From Candidatus Tectimicrobiota bacterium (GTDB lineage Bacteria; JACPSX01): a DNA stretch of 13,309 nucleotides. Made by a program: the position numbers and the translations under genes. The stretch covers positions 3,600 to 16,908 of the forward strand of contig JACPSX010000043.1 of the NCBI GenBank assembly GCA_016193065.1, in the 5' to 3' direction. Positions 1-6,237 of the stretch are shown here, piece by piece. Numbering within the stretch: position 1 is the stretch's first letter; every line of letters starts with the position of its first letter. A model generated the notes under the pieces. The model was given only the letters and a program-made list of their open reading frames with translations, had not been told where the DNA came from and searched no databases.

Positions 1-1089
1 AACGAGGAACGCTGCTTCGGCTGCCACAATCCCGCCAAGAAGATCAACGGGATTATCAGCGTGGACGTTTCCCTGGCCCCGATCCGCACCCGGATTAACG
101 AGGTCCACAAAGTTCTACTGCCCTCGGCAGCCTTGACGGTGGTTGCCGTCTTTCTGGCTATCTGGTTCTCTTTGTCTCGCACAGTCACCCAACCTATCTC
201 CCTACTCATAAAAGGCATGAGGCGTACCGAGACCGGCGACTTCTCCGCCCGGATTTCACTGCCGCGGCGGGACGAGCTGGGGCAACTGGCGGAGAGGTTC
301 AACACCATGGGCGAGAAGCTCAGCTCGGCGCGGCGAGAGCTCGAGCAGTACCACCAGCAGCAGATGATGAGGGCGGAAAAGATGGTGTCCCTGGGGCAAC
401 TGGCCTCGAGCATCGCCCATGAAATTAAAAACCCCCTGGCGGGGATCAGCGGCGCCATGCAGGTGCTTGCCGCGGAGTTTCCCAAGGAGCACCCCAACCA
501 GGTAATCGTCAAGGAAATCCGTGGGCAGGTGGACCGCCTGAACCAGGTGGTGCAAAACCTGCTGGACTTCGCCAAGCCTTCGCAGCCCCGCTTCGTGGAG
601 GCGGATATTCACGAGATCCTGGCCAGGGTCCTTTTTCTCGTCAAGCAGCAAGCCCGGGAATTGGGCATCGAGCTCCAGGAGCAATTCGGCCAAGATCTGC
701 CCTCCCTGTGGGTCGATGAAAAGCAGATCCAGCAGGTCTTCCTGAACGTTAGCCTCAACGCTCTTCAGGCCATGGGCTCCGGAGGGAAGTTGACCATCCG
801 AACCCTTTCCCGGACAGCCGACCGCGTGGCGGTAGAGTTCCAGGACACGGGGCCGGGAATCCCGCCCGAAATCCTGAACACCGTGTTTCAACCTTTCTTC
901 ACCACCAAGCCCAAAGGGACCGGGCTGGGGCTGGCCATTGCCCAGAGAATCATGCGAGAACATGGAGGGGAAATCCGGATTCTGAGCGAACCGGGGAAAG
1001 GGACGTGCTTCATCCTGCTGTTTTCCACCCAGAGAAGAAACGGCAGGGTGAGCCTGGAGAGGCAGGAGGAGTGGCATGCTGCCTTATGA
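1..1089 (+). CDS. Haem-motif sensor histidine kinase, 5'-truncated (NtrB/ZraS-like)
   Basis: The frame is open from base 1, so the N-terminus lies outside the window. The first visible residues contain C-F-G-C-H (bases 13-27), a CXXCH c-type haem site in the extracytoplasmic sensor part just before a membrane helix (about residues 39-60 of the visible part). A HAMP domain follows with a DELGQLAERFNTM segment. HisKA has S-I-A-H-E-I-K-N-P, with phospho-acceptor His at bases 418-420. The HATPase_c domain shows an N-box (FLNVSLNALQ), G1 box (DTGPGIP) and G2 box (GTGLGLAI). As in other kinases of this class it should autophosphorylate and pass phosphate to the regulator encoded next, whose ATG lies 14 bases inside this gene. 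The haem suggests redox, oxygen or NO sensing, which is inference. Kinase identity is certain; the ligand is unknown. Confidence 0.95.
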   Translation, partial: NEERCFGCHNPAKKINGIISVDVSLAPIRTRINEVHKVLLPSAALTVVAVFLAIWFSLSRTVTQPISLLIKGMRRTETGDFSARISLPRRDELGQLAERFNTMGEKLSSARRELEQYHQQQMMRAEKMVSLGQLASSIAHEIKNPLAGISGAMQVLAAEFPKEHPNQVIVKEIRGQVDRLNQVVQNLLDFAKPSQPRFVEADIHEILARVLFLVKQQARELGIELQEQFGQDLPSLWVDEKQIQQVFLNVSLNALQAMGSGGKLTIRTLSRTADRVAVEFQDTGPGIPPEILNTVFQPFFTTKPKGTGLGLAIAQRIMREHGGEIRILSEPGKGTCFILLFSTQRRNGRVSLERQEEWHAAL

Positions 1090-2506
1090 GATCCTGATCG
1101 TAGACGACGAGAAACTCATTCGCTGGTCTTTGTCCCAGGCGCTGGAAAAAGAAGGGTACCATGTCTTGACGGCTGAAGATGGGGAACAGGGTCTGGCTCT
1201 GGTCAAAGAAGAGGACCCGGACCTGGTAATCCTCGACGTAAAGCTGCCGGGGCTCGACGGTCTCCAGGTGTTGGAAAAGATCCGGGAGTTTAATCCGGGA
1301 GTGGTGGTGATCATGCTGACGGCCTTCGATGCCCTGGAAATTGCCGTGGGAGCCATGAAGCTCGGGGCTTACGACTACATTCACAAGCCCTACGAGCTGG
1401 AGAAGGTCCAGGTCTGCATCAAGAATGCGCTGGAGACTGTCAAGCTGAAGAAGGAGGTCCAACAGCTTCAGGAGGAACAATCGAGCCGTTACGGCTTCAA
1501 GAACATCATCGGACAGACGGAGAACATGCGGCAGGTCTTTGAAACGGTCCGCCTGGTGGCCCGCAGTGATACCACGACCGTCCTGCTCCAGGGGGAGAGT
1601 GGCACGGGCAAGGACTTAATTGCCAAGGCCATCCATTACCAGAGCTCGCGGCGGGATCATCCTTTCATGGAGATTGACTGTACTTCTCTGCCCGAGTCCC
1701 TGGCCGAAAGCGAGCTCTTTGGGCACGAGAAAGGGGCCTTCACGGACGCCAAGGTTCAAAAGAAAGGACTCTTTGAGCTGGCCAACGGGGGGACCGTTCT
1801 CCTGGACGAGATCGGCGACATGCCACTGGGGATCCAGTCCAAGCTCCTGAGGATTCTGGAAGAGCGGACCTGCAAGCGAGTCGGGGGCGTGCGTGACATC
1901 AAAGTGGACGTGCGGGTCATCGCGGCCACCCACGTGGATCTGGAGAAAGCGGTGACGGCGGGAAAGTTCCGGGAGGATCTGTACTACCGGCTCAAGGTGA
2001 TCCCGATCTACATTCCCCCGCTGCGGGAGCGTCGAGATGACATTCCCTTGCTGGCCAAGTATTTTGTTCACATATACAGCAAGGAATTCAAGAAAAAGGT
2101 GAAAGGTCTGTCTGCGGAAACAATCCAACTCCTCCTGGAGTACGATTGGCCGGGCAATGTGCGCGAGCTGAGAAACGTCGTCGAGAGGGCAATCATCCTG
2201 GGCAACGAGGACTGGATCATGCCCGATCAACTGCCTCGGGAGATTTTTGCCAAGACCAGCGAGTCCGCCAGGGAGGAGTTCTTTCGTCTTCCCGGAGCCG
2301 GGGTCAATCTGGAGGAAGTCGAAAAGGCGCTCATTGCCCAGGCCCTGAGCCGCACGTTGGGTAACCAGATCCAGGCTGCCAAGCTGCTGGGAATCTCCCG
2401 GGATACGCTGCGCTACCGGATGAAGAAGTACAACCTGGGAGAAGAGGAGGTCGTACGCTCCCACGAGGAGCCTGAAGGGGATTCCCTGGCGGGCTTCGCC
2501 ATTTAG
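1076..2506 (+). CDS. NtrC-family sigma-54-dependent response regulator with GAFTDA variant
   Basis: A 476-residue protein with the three domains of an NtrC/ZraR-type activator. The receiver (about 1-120) has the acidic pair D10-D11, phospho-acceptor D54 (VILDVKLPG), a conserved T (MLTAFD) and K (IHKPYE). The AAA+ domain (about 145-385) has Walker A GESGTGKD at 173-180 and Walker B LLDEIGD with D244-E245. The C-terminal Fis-type helix-turn-helix covers about 425-465 (AAKLLGISRDTLRYRMKKY). The sigma-54 contact loop, normally GAFTGA, reads GAFTDA (220-225). The ATG at 1076 follows AGGAGGA (1064-1070) at 5 bases and overlaps the kinase gene, so the two are co-translated partners. A sigma-54 promoter at 3216-3229, beyond a convergent cytochrome gene, is a plausible target. 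Family call is secure; target is inferred. Confidence 0.96.
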   Translation: MLPYEILIVDDEKLIRWSLSQALEKEGYHVLTAEDGEQGLALVKEEDPDLVILDVKLPGLDGLQVLEKIREFNPGVVVIMLTAFDALEIAVGAMKLGAYDYIHKPYELEKVQVCIKNALETVKLKKEVQQLQEEQSSRYGFKNIIGQTENMRQVFETVRLVARSDTTTVLLQGESGTGKDLIAKAIHYQSSRRDHPFMEIDCTSLPESLAESELFGHEKGAFTDAKVQKKGLFELANGGTVLLDEIGDMPLGIQSKLLRILEERTCKRVGGVRDIKVDVRVIAATHVDLEKAVTAGKFREDLYYRLKVIPIYIPPLRERRDDIPLLAKYFVHIYSKEFKKKVKGLSAETIQLLLEYDWPGNVRELRNVVERAIILGNEDWIMPDQLPREIFAKTSESAREEFFRLPGAGVNLEEVEKALIAQALSRTLGNQIQAAKLLGISRDTLRYRMKKYNLGEEEVVRSHEEPEGDSLAGFAI

Positions 2507-2513
2507 CGATTAG

Positions 2514-2571
2514 CCCCGATCCGACACTAATCAGCCCAAGAAATCCTTGCAGATGAGCCTCGGATCAGGGG
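2514..2571. repeat. Imperfect inverted repeat between convergent genes
   Basis: Arms CCCCGATCCGA (2514-2524) and TCGGATCAGGGG (2560-2571) pair over 7 perfect bases plus 4 more past a bulged A, with a 35-base loop. It lies in the 109-base gap between the regulator stop and the end of the opposite-strand cytochrome gene. A bidirectional transcription end is the natural role, but neither strand has a U-run directly after the stem, so a simple intrinsic terminator is not supported. Confidence 0.35.
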
Positions 2572-2615
2572 GAAAATCTGTTTATGCGATGAATCAACAA
2601 CCCACCCTTTTGAGA

Positions 2616-3080
2616 CTACTTTTCGGCAATGAGAAAGCCCTTGCGCTCCTCAGCGGTCAGCTCGGCTTTCCTTTTCAAAGTCCAGTTCCCCACCCAGGCC
2701 TTGAAAGTCTGGAGATTCTTCTTCCTTTCCTCGTCGCCAGCTCCGAGAAACTGATGCATGTTCCCAGGCTTGCCGTCCTTCGTGCTCTTCCCGTCATCGA
2801 GCCGTCTCATGATGGCCCCGGCGTCGCCTCCGTTGACAAAATCCACCAGGAGCTTGTAGCTATCCATCCGGGGGCCCTTCATCTCCTTGGTGTATTTTTC
2901 CTTGTTTTTGTCAAATTCCTCAATGAGAGGGGCCGCCGCGCCGTGGCATGCGATGCATTTGGCCTTCCACAAGGGCTCAATGTCCTTTGCATAGGTGGCC
3001 TTCTGGGCGAATCCTGTCGCCGGGAGAAGAGCAAGGCTTACGAAGATCGTCCATGCTACGGCTGAACTGCGGCTTTTCAT
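2616..3080 (-). CDS. Secreted monohaem cytochrome c
   Basis: A 154-residue protein. Residues 1-25 form a signal peptide with hydrophobic core (TIFVSLALLPATG) and likely cleavage after GFA. One haem site, C42-I-A-C-H46, follows the typical DIEPLWKAKC lead-in. A Met near residue 108 (PGNMHQF) is the likely sixth ligand, as in class I cytochromes c. The C-terminal part is rich in Lys and Glu. It should act as a soluble periplasmic electron carrier; its partners are unknown. The start is supported by AGGAGGG (complement of 3085-3091), 4 bases before the ATG. It is the only - strand gene here, convergent with the NtrC-type regulator and divergent from the NarX-like kinase. Upstream on its own strand lie a sigma-54 promoter and a terminator-like hairpin, so it may be induced by the adjacent haem-kinase/NtrC pair. 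Confidence 0.9.
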   Translation of the reverse strand: MKSRSSAVAWTIFVSLALLPATGFAQKATYAKDIEPLWKAKCIACHGAAAPLIEEFDKNKEKYTKEMKGPRMDSYKLLVDFVNGGDAGAIMRRLDDGKSTKDGKPGNMHQFLGAGDEERKKNLQTFKAWVGNWTLKRKAELTAEERKGFLIAEK

Positions 3081-3140
3081 AGGACCCTCCTCTGTGTTTG
3101 AGAAGACCCAACCCCTGGTGCAGGAGACCCCGCCTCCCCT

Positions 3141-3168
3141 GAAAAAACAGGCCGTAGGGCTCAGGCCT
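3141..3168 (-). terminator. Terminator-like hairpin in the cytochrome leader (possible attenuator)
   Basis: Read on the - strand, AGGCC (3168-3164) pairs with GGCCT (3153-3149) around a 10-base loop, then G and six Ts (3147-3142). The stem is only 5 base pairs but all-GC except one. It lies about 35-60 bases after the predicted sigma-54 start and before the cytochrome ATG, so it would act on that gene's own leader. No other - strand gene upstream needs a terminator here. The short stem keeps confidence low. Confidence 0.35.
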
Positions 3169-3215
3169 CAACGATCAAAAATGCCTCTTTGGTCAATTTA
3201 CTCTCAGGGAGGAAG

Positions 3216-3229
3216 GCAATCAATGTGCC
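3216..3229 (-). promoter_or_regulatory. Sigma-54 (-24/-12) promoter for the cytochrome gene
   Basis: The - strand reads GGCAC (3229-3225), five bases ATTGA, then TTGC (3219-3216). The consensus is TGGCAC-N5-TTGCW; all nine core bases match and only the flanking -24 T (here A) and final W (here C) differ. Transcription would begin near 3204 and give a leader of about 125 bases before the ATG at 3080. The neighbouring NtrC-type regulator is the obvious candidate activator. The match is direct; activity and activator are inferred. Confidence 0.7.
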
Positions 3230-3234
3230 TTTCG
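3222..3234. repeat. 13-base motif, copy 1
   Basis: AATGTGCCTTTCG occurs here and again, identically, at 6091-6103 upstream of the dihaem cytochrome gene. This copy overlaps the -24 box of the sigma-54 promoter. It may be a shared regulator site or a chance match between two intergenic regions. Confidence 0.35.
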
Positions 3235-3294
3235 GCCTATTCCTGCGGGGAAAAAGAGGGGATGAAGGTAGTCCTTTGGGCCACCGTCAGAGTG

Positions 3295-3307
3295 TGGTTC
3301 CCAACCA
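3295..3307. promoter_or_regulatory. Inverted repeat, candidate upstream activator site
   Basis: TGGTTCCCAACCA is a perfect 5-base inverted repeat with a 3-base centre. Its midpoint lies about 97 bases upstream of the predicted sigma-54 start near 3204, a distance typical of enhancer sites for NtrC-family activators. Only one copy is seen, whereas such activators often use two, so this is tentative. It could instead serve the rightward kinase promoter. Confidence 0.25.
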
Positions 3308-3357
3308 TGGGGACTTCTCCTTGCCCCAGAGGATACCGAGGTCTGCTGGATTGGAAG

Positions 3358-3386
3358 TTGATTTCACATGTTTCCGGTGTTATAGT
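3358..3386 (+). promoter_or_regulatory. Sigma-70-like promoter for the NarX-like kinase operon
   Basis: TTGATT (3358-3363) and TATAGT (3381-3386) are 17 bases apart, matching 4/6 and 5/6 of the -35 and -10 consensus. Transcription would start near 3393. That fits translation from ATG 3439 and excludes the far-upstream in-frame ATG at 2995. Confidence 0.6.
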
Positions 3387-3438
3387 TCAACCAAATCCCA
3401 GCCTTACAATGTCTGGATTAGAGGTGGAAACCCCTGTA

Positions 3439-5367
3439 ATGGCTTGGTTACCACGGGCGGATCACAACCAGAAGAACCCTTTTTCTGGACGCATCAGCGC
3501 CAAGCTCTCACTTTGCTTCTCAGTTTTGCTGCTCCTCTTTCTCGCCGTGGGAGCAATATCCCTCCTGTTGGCCCGATCCATCTCCGAAATCCCCTCCGAG
3601 GTGGCATCGGAAACCCGGCACATTGAGGTGACGGAAGACATCCACTCGACGATTCAGCGCCTCATCCATGGGATCGATCGCGTTGCCAGCAGCTCCCCGG
3701 ACGGGATTGACTCCATTAAGACCCTGGAGAAAAGGTTATTGGATGCGCTGGAGGGCTTCTACCTGGAGCACATAAGTGAAAAAGAACCTTTCCCTGAAAA
3801 GCACCAGGAAATCAACCTCATCGAGAGGCTCCGCAGCGAAACGGCAGCCCTCAGCGCCACCAGGGAGAGGATCCTGGCAGCCATCGAAGATGGGGAGGAA
3901 CCCGATCCTACAGATCTCGCCGCACTCGACGGGATCAGCAACAACGCCCCTTCCCTTACTCAACAGTTGAACAGTGTCCACTGGAGCAAGGTTCGACGCC
4001 TCAATGAACGCAATCGTTGGACCATGTCCCTCCTGGTCAAGGTTTATCTTGCCTGCTTTTTAATTGGTACGGCTCTCGTGGGTGTAAGCAGTGCGATCTT
4101 GTTCCGGAAGATTTCTTCCCCCCTGCGCCGGCTGGCTGCGGCTACCATATCCGTTTCTCAGGGAGACCTCAGCAAGCGCATGGACTTAGAATCCAATGAC
4201 GAGATCGGGCAGCTCTCTCAATCCTTCAACACGATGGCCGCGACCCTTGAAGAACACGAGCGGGAACTCAACGGGCTTAACGCCATGCTGGAACGGAAGG
4301 TAAAGGAAACCCAGGCTCTCTACCGAATCGGGACCGAGATCTCAAGCTCCCTGGAACTCAATCAAATCCTTCACTCCGTGGTCGAAAAAGCAAAGGAGCT
4401 ACTGCAAGCCGACTGTGCCGCTCTTTGTATGTTCGACGATGGCATTCGCGAAGCCGGCCTGAAGGTCACGAGTGGACCGGCCTTGGCCTTTGTTTGCAAA
4501 ACGATCTCAACAGAGCCAGGGCCGGCGGAAGACCAAAGCACCTGCCTTTCCAGCGAAACGTGCGTGCCAGGCAACGCTCCGGAATCAAAATTAACCTGTA
4601 AATTCTTTAACTCCACTTACGTGCGCTCTCATCTGGCCGCTCCGCTCAAGAAAAGGGATAAAACGCTCGGCGCATTGTGCGTGGGGCGCTGCGAGAACCG
4701 GGAGTACCGGGAAGTTCGAAATCTTGCCGCGGTCGAGGAGCGAGAGCGCATCGCCCGCGAAATGCACGATGGGTTGGCCCAAGCCTTGGGACTCATCTAC
4801 CTCCGCATTGATCGGTTGCAAGAGCTCGGCACCGGGGCAGCCCCTAGACTCGAACACGAGTTGGAAGGAGTGAAGAAAATCGCCGAGAATGCTTACGACG
4901 AAGTCCGACAATCGATCTTCGGCTTGAGGACTCAAGTTTCCCGGGGCCGCAAGCTTCTCCCGGTTCTCACCGAGTACCTTCATGAGTTCAGCACCCAGAC
5001 CAACATCAATGTGAGCCTCGTGGCAGATGATGACCGGGCAGTTCAATTTTCCCCTGCGGTGGAAGTTCAACTGATCCGAATTATCCAGGAGGCTCTCACC
5101 AACGTCCGGAAACACGCCATGGCCACCAGAGCGGTCGTGAATTTTTGCCGCAACGGGGACCGCGCCCGGGTCACCGTGGAGGACAACGGCAGAGGCTTCA
5201 AGATGAGCGAGGTCTCCTCTAACGGTGGAAATCATTTCGGCCTTCATACCATGCGGGAGCGGGCCCAATCCATCGGGGGGTCCTTGGAGGTCAAGTCTTC
5301 TCACGAGCGGGGAACGATGATAACCGTCGAGTTCCCCATTCCATCTATTGAGGAATACCAGGGATGA
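3439..5367 (+). CDS. NarX-like sensor histidine kinase (HAMP, Cys-rich GAF, HisKA_3)
   Basis: With ATG 3439 the protein has 642 residues. Membrane helices at about 23-45 and 196-216 bound a helical extracytoplasmic sensor of about 150 residues. HAMP (about 217-270) carries DEIGQLSQSFNTM. A GAF-like domain (about 285-420) holds eight cysteines (326, 330, 353, 369, 375, 387, 414, 418). HisKA_3 reads ERERIAREMHDGLAQ with phospho-acceptor H443. The HATPase has an N-box (IIQEALTNVRKHA) and G-boxes (VEDNGRGF, FGLHTMRERA). This is the NarX/DegS/LiaS kinase class, which phosphorylates NarL-type regulators; one follows with an ATGA overlap. The start was chosen because GAGGTGG (3421-3427) lies 11 bases upstream and the promoter at 3358-3386 sits before it; ATG 3409 is an alternative. 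The last GAF helix and the linker to HisKA_3 look shortened. A paralogue begins at 12120. Confidence 0.93.
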   Translation: MAWLPRADHNQKNPFSGRISAKLSLCFSVLLLLFLAVGAISLLLARSISEIPSEVASETRHIEVTEDIHSTIQRLIHGIDRVASSSPDGIDSIKTLEKRLLDALEGFYLEHISEKEPFPEKHQEINLIERLRSETAALSATRERILAAIEDGEEPDPTDLAALDGISNNAPSLTQQLNSVHWSKVRRLNERNRWTMSLLVKVYLACFLIGTALVGVSSAILFRKISSPLRRLAAATISVSQGDLSKRMDLESNDEIGQLSQSFNTMAATLEEHERELNGLNAMLERKVKETQALYRIGTEISSSLELNQILHSVVEKAKELLQADCAALCMFDDGIREAGLKVTSGPALAFVCKTISTEPGPAEDQSTCLSSETCVPGNAPESKLTCKFFNSTYVRSHLAAPLKKRDKTLGALCVGRCENREYREVRNLAAVEERERIAREMHDGLAQALGLIYLRIDRLQELGTGAAPRLEHELEGVKKIAENAYDEVRQSIFGLRTQVSRGRKLLPVLTEYLHEFSTQTNINVSLVADDDRAVQFSPAVEVQLIRIIQEALTNVRKHAMATRAVVNFCRNGDRARVTVEDNGRGFKMSEVSSNGGNHFGLHTMRERAQSIGGSLEVKSSHERGTMITVEFPIPSIEEYQG

Positions 5368-6038
5368 AGCCCATCCGGGTTCTGGTGGTTGACGATCACC
5401 CTCTGTTTCGGCAAGGGGTCGCGAGCTTATTGCGCGAGCAGACCGATATGGAGATCGTCGGGGAAGCGGAAGACGGGGCACAGGCGTTGAATCGGATCCA
5501 AGCACTTCTACCCGACGTGATCCTGATGGATATCCAGATGCCGATCGTCGACGGAATCGAGGCCACCCGGAAGATCAAGGAGATCTTGCCCAACTCAAAG
5601 GTGATTATCCTCACGGTCGCGGAGGAGGAACACAGCCTGTTCGAAGCAATTAAAAGCGGCGCCGACGGATACCTGTTAAAAAAGATCGGCTCCCAGGCGC
5701 TGTTGCAAGCGATCCGGGGGGTTTTCCACGGGGAAGCCTCTATCTCCAGCTCCATGGCAGCCAAGATCCTGAAGGAATTCTCCGAGCAGTCACGGCGCGG
5801 CAAATCCAAAGAAGAAACCCCCGATGAATTGAGCCCGCGAGAGACGGAAGTTCTCGACCTGGTAACCCAGGGACAGACCAACAAAGAAATCGCCGCTGCG
5901 CTCGCAATCAGCGAGGGGACCGTGAAAAATCACATGCGCAACATCATGGACAAGTTACACTTGCGCAACCGGGCCCAGGCCGCAGTCTACGCGCTGCGCC
6001 AGGGTCTGGTCTCCAAAAAGCCCCCCAGCCTCGACTAA
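5364..6038 (+). CDS. NarL/FixJ-family response regulator
   Basis: A 224-residue two-domain regulator. The receiver (1-120) has D10-D11, phospho-acceptor D56 (VILMDIQMP), T84 and K106 (YLLKKIG). The C-terminal LuxR-type helix-turn-helix (about 152-215) reads LSPRETEVLDLVTQG then NKEIAAALAISEGTVKNH. All phosphorylation residues are present, so it should be a functional partner of the NarX-like kinase whose stop codon overlaps its ATG (ATGA, 5364-5367). The Rieske/cytochrome b operon starts 199 bases downstream in the same direction and is the most likely target, by position only. The partially sequenced kinase at 12120 could also act on it. Confidence 0.95.
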   Translation: MKPIRVLVVDDHPLFRQGVASLLREQTDMEIVGEAEDGAQALNRIQALLPDVILMDIQMPIVDGIEATRKIKEILPNSKVIILTVAEEEHSLFEAIKSGADGYLLKKIGSQALLQAIRGVFHGEASISSSMAAKILKEFSEQSRRGKSKEETPDELSPRETEVLDLVTQGQTNKEIAAALAISEGTVKNHMRNIMDKLHLRNRAQAAVYALRQGLVSKKPPSLD

Positions 6039-6046
6039 CTCCCCGC

Positions 6047-6082
6047 CTTGGCCGAAAGTACTACGGGAGCTAAGCCTTTTTT
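6047..6082 (+). terminator. Possible weak intrinsic terminator after the NarL-type regulator
   Basis: CTTGGC (6047-6052) can pair with GCTAAG (6069-6074), including one G-U pair, around a 16-base loop. CC and six Ts (6077-6082) follow, nine bases after the regulator stop. The stem is short, so read-through into the cytochrome operon is likely even if it works. Confidence 0.35.
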
Positions 6083-6090
6083 GCCGGGAA

Positions 6091-6103
6091 AATGTGCCTT
6101 TCG
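6091..6103. repeat. 13-base motif, copy 2
   Basis: AATGTGCCTTTCG is identical to 3222-3234. Here it ends 5 bases before the candidate -35 box at 6109, centred about 46 bases upstream of the inferred start. An activator commonly binds at that position. Confidence 0.35.
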
Positions 6104-6108
6104 ACGGA

Positions 6109-6136
6109 TTTACTCGCACGCTGAGCTCACTACATT
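6109..6136 (+). promoter_or_regulatory. Candidate promoter of the Rieske/cytochrome b operon
   Basis: TTTACT (6109-6114) and TACATT (6131-6136) are 16 bases apart, each matching 4/6 of the sigma-70 consensus. This is weak, as expected for an activator-dependent promoter. It lies in the 199-base gap before the first operon gene. No sigma-54 box was found in this gap on either strand. Confidence 0.35.
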
Positions 6137-6145
6137 AACGGTGAG
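6126..6145. promoter_or_regulatory. Inverted repeat over the candidate -10 box
   Basis: CTCAC (6126-6130) and GTGAG (6141-6145) form a perfect inverted repeat with a 10-base spacer that contains the proposed -10 hexamer. The placement would suit a repressor operator, but five-base arms are common by chance. Confidence 0.25.
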
Positions 6146-6237
6146 ATTCAACGCAACCCGAGTACCCCTCACACTCCTTAAGTCCATCCAAGTCGCGCCC
6201 TCCAGGAGGTACGGACGGTGCGGGAAAGGAGGCGGCC

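Larger units (their letters stand above)
3081..3438. other. Divergent intergenic regulatory region
   Basis: These 358 bases separate the cytochrome gene from the kinase start chosen at 3439. I see no credible gene here, although the kinase frame stays open back to 2995; that upstream part would overlap the opposite-strand cytochrome and has no domain sense. Visible elements, listed separately, are a terminator-like hairpin and a sigma-54 promoter facing left, a small inverted repeat, and a sigma-70-like promoter facing right. Confidence 0.7.

Noticed and set aside
1616-2464. 282-codon open frame on the - strand opposite the NtrC-type regulator
   Set aside because: Antisense to the conserved AAA+ domain; the codon bias of a GC-rich gene explains the open frame.
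2995-3438. Upstream in-frame extension of the NarX-like kinase to ATG 2995
   Set aside because: It overlaps the start of the opposite-strand cytochrome gene, contains the divergent promoters, and adds sequence with no domain character ahead of a normal N-terminal membrane helix.
4591-5505. 304-codon open frame on the - strand opposite the NarX-like kinase
   Set aside because: It is fully antisense to conserved HisKA_3/HATPase coding sequence and the regulator start, and shows no recognisable domain.
6070-6104. Sigma-54 promoter before the dihaem cytochrome gene
   Set aside because: TTGCC at 6081 has no GG-type -24 box at the required distance, and the GGCAC on the - strand (6098-6094) has no TTGC at the right spacing.
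6163-6169. TACCCCT as a NarL-type heptamer (TACYYMT)
   Set aside because: A single heptamer without an inverted partner at 2 bases, lying downstream of the candidate -10 box; seven-base matches are common by chance.
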